Below are positions 1 to 6,251 of a stretch of 8,808 bases of DNA, in pieces. Positions within the stretch are counted from its first letter, which is position 1; each line of letters begins with the position of its first letter. The notes under the pieces are model-generated. The model was given only the letters and a program-made list of their open reading frames with translations, searched no databases and was not told where the DNA came from. The DNA is from Candidatus Omnitrophota bacterium (GTDB taxonomy: Bacteria; Omnitrophota; Gorgyraeia; Gygaellales; Profunditerraquicolaceae): the NCBI GenBank assembly GCA_016931435.1, contig JAFGET010000135.1, positions 1-8,808 of the forward strand, in the 5' to 3' direction. The translations under genes and the position numbers were made by a program.

Positions 1-699
1 CCTGGCATTCATCTTAAGCCCGACTTTCTCCTCGGCAAAGATCGCGCCTTTTAAAAGCAAGGCGACCTGCTCCATTTTGTTCCTCTTCCAGGCATCTTTA
101 TAAGAATTTTTATTTGCGATAAACTGGGTATTGGATTCGCATATCGTTGCGATATCGATGAGTTTATTTGCCCTGAGGCTGCTGCCGGTCTCAGTCAACT
201 CTACGATAGCATCCACTAATCCCGAGCTTACCTTAACTTCGGTGGCGCCCCATGAAAATTCGATCTCTACGTCAACCTTATTTTTACGGAAAAACTCCTT
301 TGTCACGCTGACTAGCTCGGTGGCGATACGTTTGCCCTTAAGGTCCCTTATCGACCTTATGCCTGAACTTTCAGGGACCGCCAATACCCATCTTACCTTA
401 TTCAGGCTCTGTTTTGCATACATCAGGTCCGTGACCACGGTTACCTGGGATTTGTTTTCCTGGGTCCAGTCGCTTCCGGTAATGCCGCAGTCAAGGGCGC
501 CGTCTGCTACGTAACGCGACATCTCTTGCGCGCGCAAAAGGACTGCCTCTATCTCCCTGTCATCCACGGAAGGAAAATAAGAACGCTCCGAAGGCAAAGA
601 GACCTTAAAGCCGGCCTTACCGAACATCTTAAAGGTAGATTCCTGCAGGCTGCCCTTGGGCAACCCTATCTTTAATACTTTACTTTTTGCTTTTGTCAT
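1..699 (-). CDS. hisG: ATP phosphoribosyltransferase, long form (3' part beyond the window)
   Basis: HisG condenses ATP with PRPP to give phosphoribosyl-ATP, the first and feedback-controlled step of histidine biosynthesis in the cytoplasm. The open frame runs from ATG at 699 to the left edge without a stop (233 residues). Seen: the N-terminal GLPKGSL segment (residues 12-18), DCGITGSDW (70-78), and the PRPP-binding loop around 162-178 with the TETGSSLRAN core. The last visible residues, LLLKGAIFAEEKVGLKMNA, match the junction where the C-terminal histidine-binding regulatory domain begins. This is therefore the long hexameric form rather than the short HisZ-dependent form. Long forms are about 280-300 residues, so roughly 55-65 residues are missing. 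The ATG is chosen because the family motif follows directly; no Shine-Dalgarno sequence precedes it. No other his gene is visible; any would lie beyond position 1. Family assignment is nearly certain. Confidence 0.95.
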   Translation of the reverse strand, partial: MTKAKSKVLKIGLPKGSLQESTFKMFGKAGFKVSLPSERSYFPSVDDREIEAVLLRAQEMSRYVADGALDCGITGSDWTQENKSQVTVVTDLMYAKQSLNKVRWVLAVPESSGIRSIRDLKGKRIATELVSVTKEFFRKNKVDVEIEFSWGATEVKVSSGLVDAIVELTETGSSLRANKLIDIATICESNTQFIANKNSYKDAWKRNKMEQVALLLKGAIFAEEKVGLKMNAR

Positions 700-708
700 A
701 GGAAAGTT

Positions 709-737
709 ATTATACCGATTGGATGATGTTTTGTAAA
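709..737 (-). promoter_or_regulatory. sigma70-type promoter of hisG, near-leaderless
   Basis: On the minus strand, TTTACA (737-732) and a perfect TATAAT (714-709) are separated by exactly 17 bp. The usual start point, about 7 bases past the -10 box, is near 702, only 1-4 bases before the hisG ATG at 699. The transcript would therefore have almost no leader, in line with the lack of a Shine-Dalgarno sequence. The hexamers are seen directly; the start point is inferred. Confidence 0.7.
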
Positions 738-750
738 GCGAAAAAATGAC

Positions 751-779
751 TTGCAAAGGTATTTTTGTTATGCTAGATT
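751..779 (+). promoter_or_regulatory. sigma70-type promoter (extended -10) of the GH94 gene
   Basis: TTGCAA (751-756) and TAGATT (774-779) are 17 bp apart, with an extended -10 TG at 771-772. Predicted initiation is near 786, about 4 bases before the ATG at 790. An alternative pair, ATGACT (746-751) and TATGCT (769-774), also 17 bp apart, would start near 781 with a leader of about 9 bases. In either case there is almost no untranslated leader and no Shine-Dalgarno sequence. Its -35 box lies 13 bp from the -35 box of the divergent hisG promoter. Confidence 0.5.
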
Positions 780-789
780 GAAAATCCTT

Positions 790-3477
790 ATGCGGGAAAA
801 ATTATGGAAATTCACGGACGATAAGGGGACCTTCGTCTCAAGTTATGCCAACCGGATAAATTCCCTGTATTTTCCTCTCTGCAACAGCCTGCCTTTCATG
901 TCCTCTATCACCCCGGACCTAAAAGGCGACATCAAGAAAGATTATAATCATTTCCTCCTTGAGCCGGTTTCCCGCATCGGGCTCAACAATTCTAAAGCCA
1001 GCCGTAATTTTTGGGTATACCTTGGCCCTAAAACAATCTGGTCGGCAACAGGCGTATCCAAAGACGCTTCTGCGATAAAAAAAGAAGGGTTTAAGTTGGA
1101 GGCGGGATTACTTTGGCATAAGGTCTCAAGGATAAATAATAGAATAGGCCTTAAGGCAGAAATAACCTCTTTTATCCCGGCCTCAAATGAAGCCCTTGAG
1201 GTGATGTACGTAAAAATCACCAATGTTTGCGCGCGCAGCATAAGATTCACCCCTACTGCCGCAATCCCCATATATGGCCGCTCAGCCCATAATCTACACG
1301 ACCATCGCCACGTCACTTCGCTTTTAAACCGCGTAAAAAAAGACAGGTCCGGAGTGATCTTAAAGCCCACGCTTCTTTTCGATGAAGCCGGGCATAAAAA
1401 AAATGACACTTTTTATTTTGTGTTAGGAGTGGACGAAAAATCCCGCGTGCCCCGGCATATATTTCTGTCTCAGGAAGAATTCTGCGGAATGGGAGGAGAT
1501 CTGGAGGCCCCAAAAGCAGTATTTGAAAATACGGTCCCCGATAAGGATTTCCCCTCCCAGGGCAAAGAAGCCATGGGGGCCTTAAGATTTCAGGAAAGGG
1601 TCTTGGCGCCCAAAGCCTTTTGCTCTTATCTAATCCTCATCGGGATATCAAAAGAAGAGGATAAGATCAAAACTTTATTGAATAGGTTCAACGGCGCGGA
1701 AAAAATAAAAAAGTCGCTTAAGCTTACGGAAAATTACTGGCAGAAAAATAGCGGCCGGATCTGCCTGAATACCAAAAATAAGACTTTCGACAATTGGCTG
1801 CGCTGGGTGAATATCCAACCGGCTCTTCGGCGCATCTTCGGATGCTCTTATCTTCCGGATTTTGATTACGGAAAAGGCGGACGGGGCTGGCGCGACCTCT
1901 GGCAGGACTGCCTGTACCTTACCTTGATCGACCCAAAAGAAACGCGCTCAATGCTTACGAATAATTTCTGTGGGGTGCGCATCGACGGCTCAAACGCTAC
2001 GATAATCGGCTCAAAACCGGCAGAATTCCTTGCTGACCGCAATAATATCAGCCGCACCTGGATGGACCACGGGGCATGGCCCCTTTTGACCACCCGGCTT
2101 TATATCGACCAAAGCGCGGATATAAAGGTGGTCTTCGAGAAATTGCCCTATTTTAAAGATAAGCACTTGTCGCGCAATCAGCAAATAGATGAAAATTGGA
2201 ACCCCCGATACGGAACAAGCTTAAAGACCAGGGATAAAAAAGTATATAAAGGAACTCTCTTGGAACACTTGCTGGTGGAAAACCTTGTGCAGTTCTTTAA
2301 TGTCGGGCCGCATAATTATATCCGCCTGGAGAATGCCGACTGGAACGACGGCCTGGATATGGCCGCGCGCTCCGGAGAAAGCGTGGCTTTTACCTGTTTC
2401 TACGCGCAAAACTTAACAAGTCTCTCCGAGCTGGTAGAAAGATCCGCTCAAAAGAATATCGCGGTCTTACAAGAGCTGGGCATACTCATTGATTCGCTAA
2501 GTAAGGATCCGGTAAATTATTCAAGCCCCGCGGCAAAACAAAAAGCCTTAAATAAATATTTTGAAGCGGTAAGATACGAAATAAGCGGTAAAAAAATCTC
2601 CCTGCCAAAAGATAAATTGATCAGGGACCTAAAGCGCAAAGCAGACTGGCTTGGGCGGCACATCCAAAGAAATGCCTGGCTAAAAGAGGGTTTTTTTAAC
2701 GGGTATTATGATAACAATAAAAAAAGGCTGGAAGGAAGATTTGGCAGCAGGCTGGGTATGACCTTGACCGGACAAGTATTCCCTATCATGAGCGGCATCG
2801 CTGTAGATAAGCAGATAAGAACCGTCTTTAAAAACGCAAAAAGATATCTCTGGGATAAAGATATAGGGGGCTTTCGGCTTAACAGCGATTTTGGCAGAGA
2901 GCAATTAACTCTTGGCCGGGCCTTCTCTTTTATTTACGGGGATAAGGAAAACGGGGCGTTCTTCAATCATATGTCCGTGATGTTCGCTTACGCTTTATAC
3001 TCGCGGGGTTTTGCTAAAGAAGGTTTCCGGGTCCTTGACTCTATCTACGCTATGGCAACGGCTTCAGAGAAAAACAGGATCTACCCCTGCCTGCCGGAAT
3101 ATTTTGATTCACGGGGATGCGGAATGTACAGTTATTTGACCGGTTCGGCCAGCTGGTTTATGTTCACTCTGCTTACGCAGGTATTCGGCATCAAAGGCGA
3201 ATACGGAAACCTGGCCATCGAGCCGAAATTAGTCAGAGCGCAATTCAAAGATTCATCTCAAATCTCGATCAGCGCTTCTTTCGCCGGAAAGAATATCGAG
3301 ATCAAGTTTATAAACACCGCTAAAAAAGATTTCGGAAAATATTCCATACGAAAACTCATTTTAAACAAAAAAGACCTGGCGCAAGACCTTAACCAGCGCC
3401 GCTTCCTTATCAAGCGGCGTTCTTTCCTCAAACTCTGCAATAAAAAGATCAACCTGATCGAAGTAATCCTCGATTAA
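790..3477 (+). CDS. GH94-family glycoside phosphorylase (cellobiose/chitobiose phosphorylase-like)
   Basis: This 895-residue cytoplasmic protein belongs to GH94 (formerly GT36, COG3459), inverting phosphorylases that split beta-linked glucosyl or GlcNAc disaccharides with phosphate to give a sugar 1-phosphate. An N-terminal beta-sandwich (about 1-270) precedes the (alpha/alpha)6 barrel. Motifs, numbered from ATG 790: GGRGWRDLWQD (363-373), ADWNDGLD with candidate general acid D520 (516-522), ENGAFFNH ending at H727 (720-727), and YLTGSASWF with T784-G785 (782-790). The last two match the phosphate-binding His and Thr-Gly of characterised cellobiose phosphorylases, so phosphorolysis is more likely than hydrolysis. 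The frame extends upstream to a TTG at 751, but those codons lie in the promoter and WKFTDDKGTF near the ATG fits the family start. No signal peptide or membrane segment is seen. The final 60 residues are lysine-rich. Donor and acceptor sugars cannot be assigned. It is monocistronic within the visible region and convergent with the c-di-GMP gene. Confidence 0.88.
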   Translation: MREKLWKFTDDKGTFVSSYANRINSLYFPLCNSLPFMSSITPDLKGDIKKDYNHFLLEPVSRIGLNNSKASRNFWVYLGPKTIWSATGVSKDASAIKKEGFKLEAGLLWHKVSRINNRIGLKAEITSFIPASNEALEVMYVKITNVCARSIRFTPTAAIPIYGRSAHNLHDHRHVTSLLNRVKKDRSGVILKPTLLFDEAGHKKNDTFYFVLGVDEKSRVPRHIFLSQEEFCGMGGDLEAPKAVFENTVPDKDFPSQGKEAMGALRFQERVLAPKAFCSYLILIGISKEEDKIKTLLNRFNGAEKIKKSLKLTENYWQKNSGRICLNTKNKTFDNWLRWVNIQPALRRIFGCSYLPDFDYGKGGRGWRDLWQDCLYLTLIDPKETRSMLTNNFCGVRIDGSNATIIGSKPAEFLADRNNISRTWMDHGAWPLLTTRLYIDQSADIKVVFEKLPYFKDKHLSRNQQIDENWNPRYGTSLKTRDKKVYKGTLLEHLLVENLVQFFNVGPHNYIRLENADWNDGLDMAARSGESVAFTCFYAQNLTSLSELVERSAQKNIAVLQELGILIDSLSKDPVNYSSPAAKQKALNKYFEAVRYEISGKKISLPKDKLIRDLKRKADWLGRHIQRNAWLKEGFFNGYYDNNKKRLEGRFGSRLGMTLTGQVFPIMSGIAVDKQIRTVFKNAKRYLWDKDIGGFRLNSDFGREQLTLGRAFSFIYGDKENGAFFNHMSVMFAYALYSRGFAKEGFRVLDSIYAMATASEKNRIYPCLPEYFDSRGCGMYSYLTGSASWFMFTLLTQVFGIKGEYGNLAIEPKLVRAQFKDSSQISISASFAGKNIEIKFINTAKKDFGKYSIRKLILNKKDLAQDLNQRRFLIKRRSFLKLCNKKINLIEVILD

Positions 3478-3505
3478 GGATACCTATAGCTAAAGATAAA
3501 ACCAC

Positions 3506-3543
3506 CCGCACTTGTATAAAATCAGGTTGCCATACAGGTGCGG
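3506..3543. terminator. Hairpin between convergent genes, probable bidirectional terminator
   Basis: CCGCACTTGTAT (3506-3517) pairs with ATACAGGTGCGG (3532-3543) over 12 bp with one G-T wobble, around a 14-base loop. It sits in the 80-bp gap between the GH94 stop and the stop of the convergent c-di-GMP gene. Read on the minus strand, the stem is followed after a few bases by a U-rich stretch (TTTTATCTTT), as expected of an intrinsic terminator for that gene. On the plus strand a T-rich tract appears only about 13-25 bases later, inside the opposing coding region, so plus-strand function is weaker. Confidence 0.65.
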
Positions 3544-3557
3544 CCTATGGGATATTG

Positions 3558-6125
3558 TTATTTTTCTTTTTTGATTATTTTGAGGAAAACGTCTACTACC
3601 TGCGGGTCAAATTGTTTGCCGGAGCCTTCCTTGATGATCTTAAGGGCTTCTTTCTTAGAAAAGGCTTTGCGGTAGGGCCTATCGGAAGTCAGGGCCTGAT
3701 AAACGTCAGACAAGGCAATAATACGCGCTCCGATGGGGATCTCTTCGCCTTTTAAGCCGCCGGGATATCCGCTGCCGTCCCATTTTTCGTGATGATAGAA
3801 GATCAAGGGGATGATATTATGCAAAAAGTGGATCGGCCGGATGATATCTACTCCGATCTGCGGATGTTTCTTTATCTGTTCGAATTCCTTGGTGCTGAGT
3901 TTGCCGTTTTTTAAAAGTATCTGGTCGCTTATGCCGATCTTCCCTAGATCATGCAGCATCGCCGCTTCCTTGATCAATTCCACTTCCTCTTTGGGAAGCT
4001 TAAGCCCGTTGGCTATACGAGTGGCGTAGCGGACGGTCTGCTCAACATGCTCGCCGGTATAATGGTCCTTTAATTCAATGGTCTTGGCAAAGGCAAAAAT
4101 CGCCTCTTTTAAACTCTGGTTTGCCCTTAAAGTAAGTTTCTCGATCTTGCCCTTAAGATTCCTGATATTCGCGCTTTTGCCGCTTTTTTCCAGAATATGG
4201 TTTTCCCGGCTTTTTATATCCAGGGAGGAATAAACGCGGCTTCCTCCGACCTCTTTTACTTTATTTAAGATCTCACTGGCTAAATTCACCAGGTCCATCC
4301 CCCTTGAGATGTTGTCTTCGGGGTAAGAAGTGACCGCCAGGCTAAGTTTTAATTTGACGCTCTGTTTACTATTTCCAAAATTATACAAGCTCAAGGCGTC
4401 CATCAACCGGTTTGCCAAAAGTAAGGCGTGAGCGCGGTCTAAGCCCGGCGAAATTATCAGAAACTCTTCCCCTCCGGAACGCACAACGATATCATAACGG
4501 CGTAATATTATCTTAAGCTGCCTGGCCAGTTGCTTCAGGACTATATCGCCGAAATAGTGCCCGTAAGCGTCGTTAATGGACTTAAAATAATCTATATCCA
4601 GCATCACCACCGAAAAAGGATGGGCGTACCTTCTTGCGCGCGAGAATTCCGCCTCGATCGCTTCTTCCAGGTAACTATAACTATAAAGGCCGGTATGCGG
4701 ATCGCGCAATACCAGCTGCTTCATCCTGTGGCTGGATTTTAAAATCTCGCTGTGCATCTTTTCTATTTTATCTTCGGCCTCTTTACGTTCGGTAATATCG
4801 CGGACATATTCGATGGCCCCCTCGATCTTCCCGGTGACGGGGTTAAAACGGGGAAAAGAATAGATCTCAAGCCAGCCTACGGCCTTGCCCCCGGGGCCGC
4901 TCTTTGGCACTATGTTATAAGCGGCCTTGCCCGTCTTAAATACCCGCTGCGTGGGGCAATTTTCGAATTCGCAGGGGATATCGCGGCTATGATATGCGCG
5001 GTAACATTTTTTTCCGATAAGCGGCAAGGCATGCGGATGCCACTTCTCTGCAGTAGCATTGACGCTGATAATATTTAAGTCCTTGTCTAATATGCTAATA
5101 CAATCCTGTATGCTTTTAAAAACGCTTAATAAGAATTGTTCTTTTTCCTTGAGCGCTTCTTCCGGGACCTTGCGTTCGGTAATATCTTTGATCAAGCCGT
5201 CGTAATAAAGTATTTCTCCGTCGGGTGCCAGATGCACGATGATTTCGTTACTTATCCAGCGGATGGTGCCGTCTTTTTTTATGATGCGGTGTTCAATAGT
5301 TTGGTTTTTCTTATACTTGATTATATCCTGGGTTATCTTTAAAACCTTAGGCTTGTCCTCCTCGTGGACCATGTTCAGCCATAAAAGAGGGTCGGCATCA
5401 AATTCTTTCTCGCTGTAGCCGGTAATAACCGAACACCTGGGCCCATGCTCAGTCCTGATAGGCTTGCCATTCTTAAAATGGACCGTGAATATATAGTCAG
5501 TGGCTGCTTCGCTTATATATTTATAACGCTCCCCGCTCCTTAGGCACTCCTTTTGCAGCGAACGGTGTTTTTCTTCGATACTGATTGCGGAGGCAATGAT
5601 CTCCATAAAAATAATATCTTCTTTGGTGGGAGTAAAATCACTCTGATAGACTACGCATAATGACCCTACGTTTGATTTTCCCAACTTAACCGCCATACCC
5701 AGATAAGTCTCTAAGTTATATAATTTTACATTGGGGTCGGTTTGAACGTAAGGAGTCGACTGTAAGAACCGCACCAGGAGGGGTTCCTTATTGTCGCGGG
5801 AGATCACATCATAGCAGATATGGCCTGCGGCCTTATCCTTATCTTTATAGCCGGCAGGAGTATTCCATTTACCTTCGGAACAGAGGATATCGGCATGCAT
5901 GCAGTTATACAGGGCACAAGTAGCCCCCATGGCTTCCCCGCATAAAGAAACCAAACGGTCTATATTCTCATCGGCGTCTGGCCCAAAAGAAAGAAAACAA
6001 GCGTGAAGTCTTTTAAGGCGCTCTTCTGTGATCTGTATTTTAGCTTGCCTTGCGCTTAACTCGGAAAGGCATTGGGTAAGGCTCGAGGAATTTCTTACAA
6101 CTTCTTCTTTTTCTTTATCTTGCAT
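3558..6125 (-). CDS. GAF-PAS-PAS-GGDEF-HD-GYP protein, bifunctional c-di-GMP synthase/phosphodiesterase
   Basis: An 855-residue protein with no membrane segment, so probably a cytoplasmic signal sensor. Domains in order: coiled N-terminus (1-40), GAF (about 45-195), PAS/PAC (about 198-320, ending DITERK), a second PAS/PAC (about 327-448, again ending DITERK), GGDEF (about 472-635) and HD-GYP (about 670-850). The cyclase keeps DIDYFKSINDAYGH (510-523), GGEEF (551-555) and an inhibitory-site RxxD (RRYD, 542-545) at the standard spacing, so it should make c-di-GMP under product inhibition. The phosphodiesterase keeps HYTGEH (688-693), HD (725-726), H754, HHEKWDGSGYP (778-788) and D807. A Q replaces the usual D in DVYQALTSDRPYR, a minor change. 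Cysteines C62, C70, C75, C82 and C104 in GAF and C374, C385 and C390 in the second PAS hint at redox or metal sensing. ATG 6125 is the only early Met; no Shine-Dalgarno is seen. Confidence 0.93.
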   Translation of the reverse strand: MQDKEKEEVVRNSSSLTQCLSELSARQAKIQITEERLKRLHACFLSFGPDADENIDRLVSLCGEAMGATCALYNCMHADILCSEGKWNTPAGYKDKDKAAGHICYDVISRDNKEPLLVRFLQSTPYVQTDPNVKLYNLETYLGMAVKLGKSNVGSLCVVYQSDFTPTKEDIIFMEIIASAISIEEKHRSLQKECLRSGERYKYISEAATDYIFTVHFKNGKPIRTEHGPRCSVITGYSEKEFDADPLLWLNMVHEEDKPKVLKITQDIIKYKKNQTIEHRIIKKDGTIRWISNEIIVHLAPDGEILYYDGLIKDITERKVPEEALKEKEQFLLSVFKSIQDCISILDKDLNIISVNATAEKWHPHALPLIGKKCYRAYHSRDIPCEFENCPTQRVFKTGKAAYNIVPKSGPGGKAVGWLEIYSFPRFNPVTGKIEGAIEYVRDITERKEAEDKIEKMHSEILKSSHRMKQLVLRDPHTGLYSYSYLEEAIEAEFSRARRYAHPFSVVMLDIDYFKSINDAYGHYFGDIVLKQLARQLKIILRRYDIVVRSGGEEFLIISPGLDRAHALLLANRLMDALSLYNFGNSKQSVKLKLSLAVTSYPEDNISRGMDLVNLASEILNKVKEVGGSRVYSSLDIKSRENHILEKSGKSANIRNLKGKIEKLTLRANQSLKEAIFAFAKTIELKDHYTGEHVEQTVRYATRIANGLKLPKEEVELIKEAAMLHDLGKIGISDQILLKNGKLSTKEFEQIKKHPQIGVDIIRPIHFLHNIIPLIFYHHEKWDGSGYPGGLKGEEIPIGARIIALSDVYQALTSDRPYRKAFSKKEALKIIKEGSGKQFDPQVVDVFLKIIKKEK

Positions 6126-6177
6126 GCTTATTCAAAGAAATTCGTCTTACTTTATTGAAAAAAAATGGGTAATTTTA

Positions 6178-6206
6178 AGTATATCACTTTTCTAAAAAAA
6201 ATTCAA
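6178..6206 (-). promoter_or_regulatory. sigma70-type promoter of the GGDEF/HD-GYP gene
   Basis: On the minus strand, TTGAAT (6206-6201) and TATACT (6183-6178) are separated by exactly 17 bp; the spacer is largely T-rich then A-rich. The predicted start near 6171 gives a leader of about 46 bases before ATG 6125. It lies in the 126-bp gap after the TPR gene, where no convincing terminator is seen, so transcription from this promoter may add to read-through from upstream. Confidence 0.65.
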
Positions 6207-6251
6207 GTTAATACGAATATAGAGGGCGTAACGGTATGGCGGCGGATGAGG

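Noticed and set aside
131..514. 127-residue plus-strand open frame
   Set aside because: It lies antisense to the well-supported hisG coding region and its translation shows no family motif.
751..789. TTG at 751 as the start of the GH94 gene
   Set aside because: These 13 codons overlap the putative promoter, have no Shine-Dalgarno sequence and do not resemble a GH94 N-terminus; ATG 790 fits better.
948..1409. 153-residue minus-strand open frame
   Set aside because: Fully antisense within the GH94 gene; a shadow of its codon usage with no recognisable domain.
3506..3543. Hairpin as an integron attC site or mobile repeat
   Set aside because: No attC core sites or integrase are seen, and the position between two convergent stops is explained by termination.
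4752..5078. 108-residue plus-strand open frame
   Set aside because: Antisense within the PAS-GGDEF gene, which has clear domain motifs on the other strand.
6207..6251. Terminator after the TPR gene
   Set aside because: The GC-rich stretch here has no convincing inverted repeat directly before a U tract; the T8 run at about 6192-6203 belongs to the promoter spacer.
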